The notes under the pieces are model-generated. The model had not been told where the DNA came from. It did not search any database and was given only the letters and a program-made list of their open reading frames with translations. This document shows, piece by piece, positions 1 through 8,465 of a DNA stretch of 64,000 nucleotides. This stretch comes from an uncultured Christensenella sp. (GTDB lineage Bacteria > Bacillota > Clostridia > Christensenellales > UBA3700): the NCBI GenBank assembly GCA_910579785.1, contig CAJTVJ010000001.1, forward strand, positions 62,001 through 126,000. Reading direction: 5' to 3'. Both the position numbers and the translations under genes were made by a program. Each line of letters begins with the position of its first letter. The stretch's first letter is position 1.

Positions 1-555
1 AATTATTTCTGCACGTTTACTTACGACGAAAAGAAGCATACAGAGGAGAGTTTTCAAAAACAATTGAAAATATGCTTTCGCAACCTATGTAACCGCAAAG
101 GATGGAAGTATATGGGAGTATGGGAAAAATCTCCTGAAAAGCAAAGACTGCATTTTCACGGACTATTCAAGATATCTAAAAACGGAATGGTTGGAGAACT
201 GTATGAAAAGACAGATTACAGCACAGTCTTACACACTATGCAGACAGTGAATATGAATACATACTTTGAAGAACGTTTTGGACGTAATGATTTCAAGGTA
301 TTAAACAACAGATTGCTTGGAGAATCTCTATCTTACCTTATGAAGTACATAGAAAAGAGTGGAGAAAAGATAGTGTACAGCAAAGGACTGTACCAATACT
401 TTATCTCTGACATAATGGATGACGACGTAGTATCTACAATAGGGCAAGAAGATAAGAAACTATTGCTATACGACGACTTTGAATGTTGGGATGAAGGCTG
501 TCTTATGGGAAAAGTAAGCGATGAGATAATATCTCAAATGCGAAAGACAAACTAA
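1..555 (+). CDS. Rolling-circle (HUH) replication protein, 5' end cut by window
   Basis: The reading frame is open from base 1 and begins upstream of the window; the TTG at 64 is not a credible start because similar sequence (FCTFTYDEKK, then EESF) precedes it. Rep proteins of this type nick one strand at an origin through a tyrosine and start rolling-circle replication of small plasmids and integrated elements. Visible motifs are the metal-binding HUH sequence RLHFHGLF (His codons at about 151 and 157) and the catalytic YLMKY (a YxxKY motif, codons 334-348). About 184 residues are present. The gene is followed by strongly folded DNA, where an origin would be expected. Confident about the family; the host element type is inferred. 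Confidence 0.8.
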   Translation, partial: NYFCTFTYDEKKHTEESFQKQLKICFRNLCNRKGWKYMGVWEKSPEKQRLHFHGLFKISKNGMVGELYEKTDYSTVLHTMQTVNMNTYFEERFGRNDFKVLNNRLLGESLSYLMKYIEKSGEKIVYSKGLYQYFISDIMDDDVVSTIGQEDKKLLLYDDFECWDEGCLMGKVSDEIISQMRKTN

Positions 556-562
556 CAAAAAT

Positions 563-628
563 GCGACGGCGTAAAGAAAGCAAGGGGAATGCGGAAAGCC
601 TGCGCGCAGACCCGCTTTCAGCCGTCGC
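563..628. repeat. GC-rich hairpin downstream of rep
   Basis: GCGACGGC at 563-570 pairs with GCCGTCGC at 621-628, and inside it GAAAGC (576-581) pairs with GCTTTC (614-619). The stretch is far more GC-rich than its surroundings. It could be a rep transcription terminator or part of a replication origin; no T-run follows, which favours the origin or a structural role. Confidence 0.6.
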
Positions 629-662
629 AGAGTTAGCGTCTTTTCTTGTCGGGTTGGGTCGG

Positions 663-723
663 TTGCGTGTGCTTGTCTGGCGGAGCGGAGCGACGCCACT
701 CGTATCAAGACAAGCACACGCAA
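663..723. repeat. 16-bp perfect inverted repeat (candidate origin or element end)
   Basis: TTGCGTGTGCTTGTCT at 663-678 is exactly mirrored by AGACAAGCACACGCAA at 708-723 around a 29-base GC-rich loop, which itself contains GGCG...CGCC. Its position just after a rolling-circle Rep gene suggests a single-strand or double-strand origin. The right side drops at once to AT-rich DNA, so it could also mark an element boundary. The stretch from 724 to 863 holds nothing else I can identify. Confidence 0.6.
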
Positions 724-863
724 TTATCTCAACAAGTTAATTATATATGAATGGATTTTAATATATTGTATTAGCAAAATGAGAGATAATAAAATAGAAT
801 TTTCTATAATATAAGTAACCGCAATTGAAAAATAAATTAATCTCAGAATTATTCTGATAGTTA

Positions 864-892
864 TTGAAGATTTGTTGTAAGTATGGTAGAAT
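864..892 (+). promoter_or_regulatory. Sigma-A type promoter of the ECF sigma operon
   Basis: TTGAAG at 864-869, a 17-base spacer and TAGAAT at 887-892 give a good housekeeping promoter about 39 bases before the sigma-factor ATG. A 13-base palindrome, CAGAATTATTCTG at 844-856, lies just upstream of the -35 and could be an operator. The GGGACAA motif found before the downstream units is absent here, so the sigma gene does not look self-activated. Confidence 0.6.
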
Positions 893-930
893 AGTTTTAT
901 AAAATCAGTGTTATGAAATGAGAAACACGA

Positions 931-1503
931 ATGGATAAAGAGACAAAGAAAACTTTAAATGAATTATTGACTAGAATTAGACAAGGAGATACTGATAGCA
1001 TCTCAAGTCTTTATGAAATTATGTCTCCTACTGTACGATATATAGCGTTAAGGTATTTAAAAAATGAAAATGATGCAGATGATTTGGTACAAGATTTTTG
1101 GTTAGAAATTAAGAAATACGCAGATGGATTTCTAATTAATAAAAATGCATTTGGTTACTTGTGTAAAGTTATGAATAGGCTAGCACTAAATAAACTTAAA
1201 AAGTTAAATATGCAAATTCAAAATAATATAGAATTTGTAGATTATTTAAAAATTGAGAATTATCAGACTGACGACACGATGGAAATTGTGGGTCTAAGAA
1301 ATGATATAAATCATGCTATGTTGAAATTAACGCAATTGCAACAGATAATAATTCAAGAAACATATTTTGAAGACAAAACGATTAGACAGATTGCTAAGGA
1401 TTTAGGTGTTTCCAAAACGCAGGTTGGGAGATTGAAAAATGACGCAATAGAAATTTTGAAAAACGAATTGAGTAAAAAAGGTTGGGACAAAAATGATGTT
1501 TAG
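931..1503 (+). CDS. ECF-type RNA polymerase sigma factor
   Basis: A 190-residue sigma-70 family protein of extracytoplasmic-function size. Region 2 covers about residues 12-90 (the DADDLVQDFW helix is the usual region 2.2 signature), and region 4 covers about 125-180 with a helix-turn-helix (TIRQIAKDLGVSKTQVGRL). It would direct core polymerase to a small set of promoters. It is followed by a secreted protease-like gene and a one-TM protein that may hold it at the membrane. Three units further on share an unusual promoter-like motif, which I infer to be its target. The ribosome binding site is weak. Family assignment is firm; the regulon is inference. Confidence 0.85.
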   Translation: MDKETKKTLNELLTRIRQGDTDSISSLYEIMSPTVRYIALRYLKNENDADDLVQDFWLEIKKYADGFLINKNAFGYLCKVMNRLALNKLKKLNMQIQNNIEFVDYLKIENYQTDDTMEIVGLRNDINHAMLKLTQLQQIIIQETYFEDKTIRQIAKDLGVSKTQVGRLKNDAIEILKNELSKKGWDKNDV

Positions 1504-1530
1504 ATTGTTTTATTTATGGAGGGGAAAATA

Positions 1531-2385
1531 ATGAATAAAAAAATAAATGTAATTATAATGGTCCTAATTATTGTTGTTTCGTCTTTTTGCATAACAACAT
1601 TCAGTGGTAACAATAAATGCGAGGTGGCAACAGTAATTTCTTATTCAGATGACATACTTTACTCAGAGATAGCTACTCAAAGCGTCGAAACTGAAACGAT
1701 TAATTATAGTTGGAAAGATACAACAACTTATCTAATCAATAGTTCGTTTCCAGATTATTATAATACTAATATATCGTTAAAAAATGCTTGCGCAAACGTG
1801 GCAGGAGCAAATATTATAGGGTTTTATGATAGATATTATGATAATTTGATACCAGATTACACGACGGGAATACAACGTGCCAATGGTTATACATATTATC
1901 CTATGATTTTGAACAAAGATAAGAAACAAGCATTAATAGATTTATTTTATATATCTATGAAAACTAATACGAAAAATGATGGAACATCGAAGGATGATTG
2001 CTTGAATGGATTAAAAAGTTACATTCAGTCAAAAGGCAAAGAAACAACGTATACGTCTGTTATTATAAATGGAGTATTTAGTTTAGATAAATTTGATGCC
2101 AAATTAAGGGAAGGAAATCCAGTGTTGTTGTTTCTAAGCGGTTACAATATTGTATCGTTGTCTAATTCTGGAAGCGAGGAAATATTAACTAAAAATGTAT
2201 ATGCGGGAAATCATATAGTTGTTGCATACGGATATCAAAAGGTTGATTATTATAATTCAAATAATAAACTAATAAAATCTAATACTTATCTATATATTGC
2301 AACAGGAATAGAAAGCGTGAGAGGCTATTATTTAATAAATAACGGAGGTAATATGGATGCGGCTGAGGCCGTTGCCATAAATTAA
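1531..2385 (+). CDS. Secreted C39-like cysteine protease homologue
   Basis: The ATG at 1531 is preferred over the upstream ATG at 1516 because a GGAGGGG Shine-Dalgarno lies at 1518-1524. The 284-residue protein begins with a signal peptide (hydrophobic about 7-25). Its body resembles papain-like C39 peptidases: a Cys near residue 87 in KNACANVAGANIIGFYDRYY and a His near residue 228 in GNHIVVAYGY, in the expected order. C39 domains cut double-glycine leaders or act as surface proteases. The usual C-G/V-P-T around the Cys is not conserved (C-A-N-V here), so activity is not certain. It lies between the sigma factor and the anti-sigma-like gene, suggesting a sensing or processing role in the same system. 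Confidence 0.6.
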   Translation: MNKKINVIIMVLIIVVSSFCITTFSGNNKCEVATVISYSDDILYSEIATQSVETETINYSWKDTTTYLINSSFPDYYNTNISLKNACANVAGANIIGFYDRYYDNLIPDYTTGIQRANGYTYYPMILNKDKKQALIDLFYISMKTNTKNDGTSKDDCLNGLKSYIQSKGKETTYTSVIINGVFSLDKFDAKLREGNPVLLFLSGYNIVSLSNSGSEEILTKNVYAGNHIVVAYGYQKVDYYNSNNKLIKSNTYLYIATGIESVRGYYLINNGGNMDAAEAVAIN

Positions 2386-2386
2386 A

Positions 2387-3046
2387 ATGAGAGATGATAA
2401 GTTTAAAGAGTTGATGGAAAAATATGTCGGTTCCACAAAACGTGGAGAAGATGTTGATTTTCAAAAGCTAAGAAATAGAAACGAAGATAGGATTAAGGAA
2501 CATAAAGCAATTCCAAGGTATGTTTGGGCAATATGCACTGTTATTTTGGTTGCTGTAATTTCCCTATCTATTATACTGCCAATTTCACTAAAGGAAGAAG
2601 AAACACCGCAAAATTATTATTGTGATATTTTGCAGACGGAGAAAACGGAAATAAGTGAAATGGCAATATTGAAAGACGATTATGATTTTTCTTGTTTGTT
2701 CCCGACTATAGAATTTATTGATTCGTATATTTATGCAATGAATAATATAGGAGATAATAAAAAATTTGGAGCGTTTATAGATATTGCAGTATTTGATGAA
2801 AATTTTGATCGAATCACTTTCAACATTATAAAGAATCCCTATGTGTTCATTCAACTTCAATATTATGATGCTTTTACAGATAGAATGCAATGGAGAAATA
2901 CAATAGTAGGATATAAAGTTAGTGAAAATGATAATTATTACTCCTACGAAATGACATTTACGATTGGCAATTATAATTATTTTATAAATTTTGATAGTTT
3001 TAGTGAGATGTCAGTAACCGAAGCATTGGATATGATTTATAATTAA
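2387..3046 (+). CDS. One-TM membrane protein, possible anti-sigma factor
   Basis: A 219-residue protein starting one base after the previous stop, so surely in the same operon. It has a charged cytoplasmic N-terminus of about 42 residues, one membrane segment (about 45-67) and an extracellular domain of about 150 residues without recognised motif. Small cytoplasmic tail, one TM and an outside domain directly after an ECF sigma gene is the classic anti-sigma layout. No zinc-binding HxxxCxxC motif is present, so it is not a ZAS-type anti-sigma factor. The outside domain may be a sensor. The role is inferred from topology and neighbours only. Confidence 0.5.
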   Translation: MRDDKFKELMEKYVGSTKRGEDVDFQKLRNRNEDRIKEHKAIPRYVWAICTVILVAVISLSIILPISLKEEETPQNYYCDILQTEKTEISEMAILKDDYDFSCLFPTIEFIDSYIYAMNNIGDNKKFGAFIDIAVFDENFDRITFNIIKNPYVFIQLQYYDAFTDRMQWRNTIVGYKVSENDNYYSYEMTFTIGNYNYFINFDSFSEMSVTEALDMIYN

Positions 3047-3102
3047 GATGTAAACGGATAAATATAATAAAGAACTATTAAAGAGACGACTATTTAATGC
3101 TA

Positions 3103-3122
3103 TGACCCCAAAAAGTTGGACA
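3103..3122. mobile_element. Possible remnant end of an IS3-family (IS150-type) element
   Basis: The 20 bases at 3103-3122 (TGACCCC, an A-run, then GTTGGACA) match what I recall of the terminal inverted repeat of IS150-group insertion sequences. No transposase ORF and no second end are present nearby, so at most this is a scar. A chance match cannot be excluded. Confidence 0.35.
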
Positions 3123-3184
3123 CAACGAAAAGGGAGTGCATTTCAAAAATAGTTGTCTTTTTTTATAAAATTATGTGGAATTAT

Positions 3185-3216
3185 GGGACAAACCTGTCGT
3201 GAAGATTGTTATATAA
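3185..3216 (+). promoter_or_regulatory. Conserved motif P1, putative ECF sigma promoter
   Basis: GGGACAA (3185-3191), exactly 14 bases, then TTGTTATATAA (3206-3216). The same arrangement occurs at 6612 and 12959. The geometry fits an ECF promoter (-35 GGGACA-like, -10 TTGTTAT-like). It lies about 140 bases before the metalloprotease gene. The rest of this 307-base gap holds only a small ACCC/GGGT hairpin at 3310-3323. Confidence 0.6.
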
Positions 3217-3353
3217 GTAGAAGCGCAAACGTGAATCGGCTACAAGTAAGAGGTATATTAAATAATTAGTCAAACACTTTTACAATAAATTTAAATTATT
3301 GAAATAAAAACCCTTAATTGGGTATTTTATAAAAAAATTTGGAGGTAAAAACA

Positions 3354-3986
3354 ATGAAACAAACATCAAAAAAACTCTTATTGCTCACAATTTTGATTTT
3401 GTGTATGGCAGTATTAGTTTCGTCTCTTTGCGCTTGTACTGATGCACAAAGAAAAAAGGCCGTGGAAACCTATGGTATGGGGAATGCCTATATGAAGAAT
3501 GATAATGGGAAAACTGAGCATTTGAGATCAGGTAGAACTGTTACTTATTATATTCCAACTGGCATATCTGGGGATTATAGAGCTATTTCGGAATATGCAT
3601 TAGCCAAAGCCAATACTTTAACTAGTTCTATTACTATTAATGGAAATGGAACGACTGAAACATTTCGCTTTAGTGTTGAAAATGGAAACATTGAGAAGCA
3701 TGAAAATGCAAATGCAGTAAATTTTATGTGGGTTAGTGAGTCTACTGGAGAAGTTACACGTTCAAATATAACATATTCAAAAGCTCATATGGACGGCAAA
3801 ACATTAGCTTCTAAAAAACATACTGCGTTACATGAAATGGGACATACATTTGGACTCGGTCATATAGAGGCTGATGTTATGAAAGGTTACACAGTTATGA
3901 TGTCTCCACATCCTGAGTCAAAATATGAATTGGATGATTTTGCAGAGTTTGATCGCTATAATATTACATGGTATTATGGAGAATAA
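3354..3986 (+). CDS. Matrixin-like zinc metalloprotease, putative lipoprotein
   Basis: Start taken at ATG 3354, ten bases after a GGAGG (3341-3345). The 210-residue protein has a signal peptide ending in a plausible lipobox (SLCAC), so it is likely anchored outside the cell. The catalytic zinc motif HEMGHTFGLGH begins near residue 160 and fits the metzincin consensus HExxHxxGxxH; a Met follows about 12 residues later (VMMSP), as in the metzincin Met-turn. The family is close to matrixin-type peptidases. It is small, little more than a catalytic domain. It shares a transcription unit with the ABC transporter downstream and is preceded by motif P1. A role in trimming an exported peptide is inferred from context. 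Confidence 0.75.
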   Translation: MKQTSKKLLLLTILILCMAVLVSSLCACTDAQRKKAVETYGMGNAYMKNDNGKTEHLRSGRTVTYYIPTGISGDYRAISEYALAKANTLTSSITINGNGTTETFRFSVENGNIEKHENANAVNFMWVSESTGEVTRSNITYSKAHMDGKTLASKKHTALHEMGHTFGLGHIEADVMKGYTVMMSPHPESKYELDDFAEFDRYNITWYYGE

Positions 3987-4000
3987 CCTAAACTAAAACA

Positions 4001-4040
4001 TTTCATATAAATGCGGGAAAAATCTCGCATTTATATGAAA
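4001..4040 (+). promoter_or_regulatory. Perfect 15-bp hairpin touching the ABC gene's Shine-Dalgarno
   Basis: TTTCATATAAATGCG (4001-4015) and CGCATTTATATGAAA (4026-4040) are exact complements around a 10-base loop; the last two bases adjoin the AGGAG at 4041-4045 of the next gene. No T-run follows, so it is more likely an mRNA-stability, processing or translation-control hairpin than a simple terminator. Confidence 0.55.
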
Positions 4041-4049
4041 AGGAGAAAT

Positions 4050-6569
4050 ATGATAACACTTAATGGTATAACAAAAATATATAATATAAATGATAAAAAA
4101 AAGATAAAAGTCATTGCCCTTAATGATGTTAATTTAAGGTTTGAAGAAACCGGCTTAGTTGCTGTAGTTGGTAAAAGTGGTAGTGGCAAAACTACTTTAT
4201 TAAATATGCTTGGTGGCTTAGATAGACCGACAAGTGGAGATATTCTATTTAATGGAATTAGTTTGAATTCGCAAAAAGAGAGTAGACTAGACTTATATCG
4301 TAACAATGAAGTAAGTTTTATTTTTCAAGAATTTAATTTATTAAAAGATTATACCGTTATAGAAAATATAAAATTAGCTTGTAGACTGCAAAGTAACAAT
4401 AAAGTTGAAGTTAATAATAAGGCATTAGATGCTTTAAAATTAGTTTCATTAGATGAGTTAGCAGATCGAAAAATAGAAACTCTTAGTGGTGGACAGCAAC
4501 AACGTATAGCTATAGCAAGGGCTATAGCTAAAGATAGTAAAATTGTTCTATGCGACGAGCCTACGGGTAATTTAGATAGTAAAACGTCTGCAGAAATTTT
4601 TGAAATACTTAAGGAGATTGCTAAGGATAGATTAGTTATAGTTGTAACGCATGATAGTGAATTGGCAAATAAGTATGCAAATAGGGTAATAGTATTATCT
4701 GATGGGAAAATTATAGATGATAAATCATTATCAGAACCTTCTTTAGTCAGGAATAATCAAGAAAAAAAAACAAATAAGAAACGTAGCGCAATCTCTATAA
4801 AAGATATCTTTAAAATGATTAGAGATAATTTGAAAAAATCCATTTTAGGAAATATTATTGTTTTAGTCATGTTGATAGCGACAATTGCGTTAACAATAGT
4901 TTTTTCATCTTTGTCGGGCTACAATCAGCAAGATGCTTTAATTAATACATTAAAACAAAATAATCAGGGTATATTGCAAATAACCAAATATATAGATTAC
5001 CCAAGACAAGAATATGATACAATAAATAACGAGTATTATGTTGCTCATGGTCCAGTGTTGGCGTATGAGCAAGCATCAGTTGACGATTTAGATTATTTGA
5101 TTAATTTAACAGATGGTAAGGCTGTTTTTTACAAATCATACTTTTTTAATAAGAATCTTCAAGATTTTACTGAAAAGTTTGTATTTACTGACAAAACTAC
5201 ATTTTCTTATGAAGCTCGTTGTTTTAGAGAAATTGTAGAAATTCCTGATTTTTCAAAATTTAATATGAAAATTAAATATGGTAATTTGCCGAGTTCAAAT
5301 AATGATGTATTAATTTATGATTATATGGCAAATAGCCTTTTATTTTACGGAATATGCGAAGGGAATATACAAGATGTAGTCGGGAAAACTTTGGTGGATT
5401 TAGATACAGGCTTAACAATGAGAGTTTCTGGAATTATTGCTAGCGATTACGAAGTATATTCTTACATAAAAAATGATAATAATAAACATGAATTTGAAGA
5501 AACGTATCTTACAAGTTTGCAGACGGTATTTTGTGGTACTAAATTTATAGAAGAATTGTCTCAAGAAAGTTTGTATAGTTCAGTTTATAAAACTTATTTT
5601 ATAAATGATGCTCAAAATAAAGTTGTGGAAACCAATATTAAGAAACTTAAAAATATAGGTTTAGATGGCTTAGATTTTCTTGCGACTATAGAAAATTATT
5701 CTGCTGAACGCGGAGTAGTTGTGGATAGAATAACAGTTGCCAAGATTCTCAATGTAGATATATCTGAAGTAAATGAAAAAGTCGCAGCTGAATTTCTTAA
5801 TGGGAATTACGTATCGGGATTAAAGGATTATTATGATTATAGTTTCGAAAGGAATTACCTTAGTGGCTTTGCTTATCGTATTATAGGAGTAACTAATAAT
5901 TTATTAGAGGAAAATATATTACATTGGTATACTCCCAACGAAGATGACATTTATATGACCAATTCATCTTTTAGACAATTTTACCTTTCATTGGGTATAG
6001 ATTGGAAAATAAATAAACAAATTTTAAATAAATTTATATATCAAACACACGATATAGATTTTTACACAGCAAATCCTGATTATTATTTTGAAAGTTACAC
6101 CGATTACATTTCATATGGGCTTTTAATAAATGATGCGGATTATTATTTGATTAAAGTAAAAGATTTTGCCCAAATGATTATGATTATATTGGTAGGCATT
6201 ACTATAATAGGATTATTTTTCTATGCTACTTTAAATATAAAGAAATATAGTTATAAAATAGGAGTATTAAAGGCATTAGGAACAAAAAATCGAGAGATAT
6301 TGTCGATTTTTGGCATTCAGATATTGCTAATTACACTTTTAGCATTTGCACTTTCTATTCCTGTAGGCTACGGAATAATGGCAAATATTAATTCCACATT
6401 TATTGGAGATATAAATCCTAACCTTGTTTTCTTTGCTATTAAACCATTGTCGATAGGTATTATGTTTGTTTTCACATTTATAGCCGTATTAATATCTATA
6501 AGTATACCATTTTTGAGATTATACATGCAGACACCTATCAATATTATTAAACGTAATAATAGAAAATAA
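4050..6569 (+). CDS. ABC transporter, ATPase fused to FtsX/MacB-like permease
   Basis: Start placed at ATG 4050, five bases after AGGAG; the ATGs at 4011 and 4035 lie in the preceding hairpin. The 839-residue protein joins an ATPase (about 1-225) to a permease. Visible motifs are Walker A GKSGSGKTT (41-49), signature LSGGQQQR (about 145) and Walker B VLCDEPTGNLD (about 166-176). One TM follows (about 264-290), then a large extracellular domain of about 420 residues and three C-terminal TMs, the MacB/FtsX layout. Such pumps act by mechanotransmission and handle peptides, lipoproteins or antibiotics. In this context it is a candidate exporter of, or immunity pump against, the modified peptides encoded downstream. 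The substrate is not shown by the sequence. Confidence 0.85.
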   Translation: MITLNGITKIYNINDKKKIKVIALNDVNLRFEETGLVAVVGKSGSGKTTLLNMLGGLDRPTSGDILFNGISLNSQKESRLDLYRNNEVSFIFQEFNLLKDYTVIENIKLACRLQSNNKVEVNNKALDALKLVSLDELADRKIETLSGGQQQRIAIARAIAKDSKIVLCDEPTGNLDSKTSAEIFEILKEIAKDRLVIVVTHDSELANKYANRVIVLSDGKIIDDKSLSEPSLVRNNQEKKTNKKRSAISIKDIFKMIRDNLKKSILGNIIVLVMLIATIALTIVFSSLSGYNQQDALINTLKQNNQGILQITKYIDYPRQEYDTINNEYYVAHGPVLAYEQASVDDLDYLINLTDGKAVFYKSYFFNKNLQDFTEKFVFTDKTTFSYEARCFREIVEIPDFSKFNMKIKYGNLPSSNNDVLIYDYMANSLLFYGICEGNIQDVVGKTLVDLDTGLTMRVSGIIASDYEVYSYIKNDNNKHEFEETYLTSLQTVFCGTKFIEELSQESLYSSVYKTYFINDAQNKVVETNIKKLKNIGLDGLDFLATIENYSAERGVVVDRITVAKILNVDISEVNEKVAAEFLNGNYVSGLKDYYDYSFERNYLSGFAYRIIGVTNNLLEENILHWYTPNEDDIYMTNSSFRQFYLSLGIDWKINKQILNKFIYQTHDIDFYTANPDYYFESYTDYISYGLLINDADYYLIKVKDFAQMIMIILVGITIIGLFFYATLNIKKYSYKIGVLKALGTKNREILSIFGIQILLITLLAFALSIPVGYGIMANINSTFIGDINPNLVFFAIKPLSIGIMFVFTFIAVLISISIPFLRLYMQTPINIIKRNNRK

Positions 6570-6611
6570 GAGTAGTAGGGGAATTATAACGTAACTATTT
6601 TGCTGAATAAT

Positions 6612-6645
6612 GGGACAAGCATATAGTAAAAATTGTTATTATAAT
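6612..6645 (+). promoter_or_regulatory. Conserved motif P2, putative ECF sigma promoter
   Basis: GGGACAA (6612-6618), 14 bases, TTGTTATTATAATA (6633-6646). The half-sites and spacing match the motifs at 3185 and 12959. It also contains a TATAAT (6640-6645), but that is 22 bases from the GGGACA, too far for ordinary sigma-A spacing. Confidence 0.6.
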
Positions 6646-6756
6646 AGAGGGAGTAGAAGATTATTAACAAAAATAGAGCAACATTGTTAACAGGAAAGGG
6701 ACGGTAATGTGTACATTGATTAGTTTAATTATTAAGCTTAAGAATAGAGGATTATT

Positions 6757-8463
6757 ATGAGGAGAAAGAAAAGAATATTTACATTTCTTCTAATTTTATT
6801 AATAGCTTTACCAATTACGTTGCTCGTTTCATGTTATGCTAATAAAATAGAAATAAGTTATTGTACAGATGGGAATGGTTACATTAGCGGGAAAAATAAT
6901 CAGTATATTCCGTTAGGCGCAAGTGCAGAGAAAGTAAGTGCTATCGCGAATGAAGGATACGAATTCGTTTCCTGGTCTGACGGAGTAACGGAGAAAGAAC
7001 GTAAAGATTTAAATGTTAGATCTTCTTTTTCAGTTTGTGCTATATTCGAGAGAATTACCTTATCAGTTAATTACCAGGCCTTTGGAGGTGGAAAAATTGA
7101 AGGGGGCTTAAAGCAATCTGTCTTATTTGGTGAAGACGCTTTACCTGTTACAGCTATTCCTGACGAAGGATACAAATTTGATGGGTGGAGTGACGGCATA
7201 GAAACGGCGACAAGGCAAGATCTAGAAATTAAAGAAAATGTTTCATATAATGCAATTTTTACAATAATGATCAATTACATCGTAAAATTTTTAGCATCAG
7301 ATGGAGGACGAGTAGATGGAAACAATATTCAAGAGGTTGAGAGTGGATCAGACTCATTATTTGTAACTGCAGTACCTAATGAGAATTATGAATTTGTGGG
7401 ATGGACAGATGGCGTAAAAGAATCTCATAGAAATATAAAGAATGTAGTAGAGAGCAAATCTGTAACAGCTTTGTTTGAAAGAACTCAGCAATCGTACACC
7501 TATGAATATAATGGTGGCACTAGTGACAATGGCGAGAAAACTGTATTAATATCAAAAACTAATGTTGACGACTTACAACTTATTATCCCCAAGAGAGATG
7601 GTTATTCTTTTGGTGGGTGGTATTTGGATTGGCATTTGTCTACTATGGCAAGCAATGCAAATGGGCGCATGGTAATCGGCAAAGAAATATTTAAATACGA
7701 TTCGGCCAATTTATATGCGAAATGGATACCACAAATTGAAAAAAAATTCAATATTTTAATGATTAATGTCTCTAAAATATCTGCAAAACTACGCACTTTT
7801 GATAATCAAGTAATAAATATAAATTATTATCAAAGTGAAATAGAGAGACAAATTCATCAAGAAGCGGCTACGCTGTTTAGCAATTATTTAAATGCTATAT
7901 TAAATGGTGAAGTTGTATTTAATGTGGAAACGTATGATACAACACTAACTCTAACTGAGACCAATTTTATTACGGCTCAGTCTTTGGACTTTTTGAGTTA
8001 TGGAGTATTTGCCGAAAATATTCCTGAAGTACAGCAACTAAATGATAAATATGACACAATAATAACAACTATTAATTTGGAAGATTATTCTTTCCGTCTT
8101 CATAATATAGCAGGCTCAACAATGGGTAAATATTCGTATCTGCATGCAGAAGATATGTGGGGTGCATTTATTAGAAATGGATATCCAATCGATTGGATTG
8201 TTGACAAGCAAAAACCAGATTACAATATAATTTGGGAAAGTGTAATGGAAAGTTACCTTCATGAGTTTATTCATACAATTGAGATTAGAGCTGATATTGC
8301 TTGTAGCTATCACGAAGCAGTTCGGCAATATAGTTATCAGATAGGAGGTTTGAAAAATGAATTAGAAGTTGAGAGGTTGTATTTAACTAATGCTTTAAAT
8401 ATCAATGGGGTATATGTAGGTATCCCGACTAACTTTTGGAATGTTTTTTATAAAGGAGAATAA
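6757..8463 (+). CDS. Lipoprotein with InlB-type repeats and HExxH metallopeptidase-like domain
   Basis: A 568-residue protein with a lipobox (LLVSC, Cys near residue 27). Three divergent InlB B-repeats follow (about residues 32-240, each with a GYxFxxWxDG-like core), then one classical InlB repeat (about 245-325, GYSFGGWY). The C-terminal region (about 335-568) has no family I recognise but contains HEFIH (His near 502), with a further Glu soon after (HTIEIRAD), a zinc-peptidase-like arrangement. The repeats probably hold the enzyme away from the cell. It overlaps a 17-codon upstream ORF by ATGA and is preceded by motif P2. Two bases separate its stop from the next gene, so they form an operon. 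Confidence 0.7.
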   Translation: MRRKKRIFTFLLILLIALPITLLVSCYANKIEISYCTDGNGYISGKNNQYIPLGASAEKVSAIANEGYEFVSWSDGVTEKERKDLNVRSSFSVCAIFERITLSVNYQAFGGGKIEGGLKQSVLFGEDALPVTAIPDEGYKFDGWSDGIETATRQDLEIKENVSYNAIFTIMINYIVKFLASDGGRVDGNNIQEVESGSDSLFVTAVPNENYEFVGWTDGVKESHRNIKNVVESKSVTALFERTQQSYTYEYNGGTSDNGEKTVLISKTNVDDLQLIIPKRDGYSFGGWYLDWHLSTMASNANGRMVIGKEIFKYDSANLYAKWIPQIEKKFNILMINVSKISAKLRTFDNQVININYYQSEIERQIHQEAATLFSNYLNAILNGEVVFNVETYDTTLTLTETNFITAQSLDFLSYGVFAENIPEVQQLNDKYDTIITTINLEDYSFRLHNIAGSTMGKYSYLHAEDMWGAFIRNGYPIDWIVDKQKPDYNIIWESVMESYLHEFIHTIEIRADIACSYHEAVRQYSYQIGGLKNELEVERLYLTNALNINGVYVGIPTNFWNVFYKGE

Positions 8464-8465
8464 AA

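Noticed and set aside
466..723. 85-aa minus-strand ORF overlapping the rep 3' end
   Set aside because: It runs through the GC-rich hairpins and the end of rep; no ribosome site, and the composition reflects the inverted repeats.
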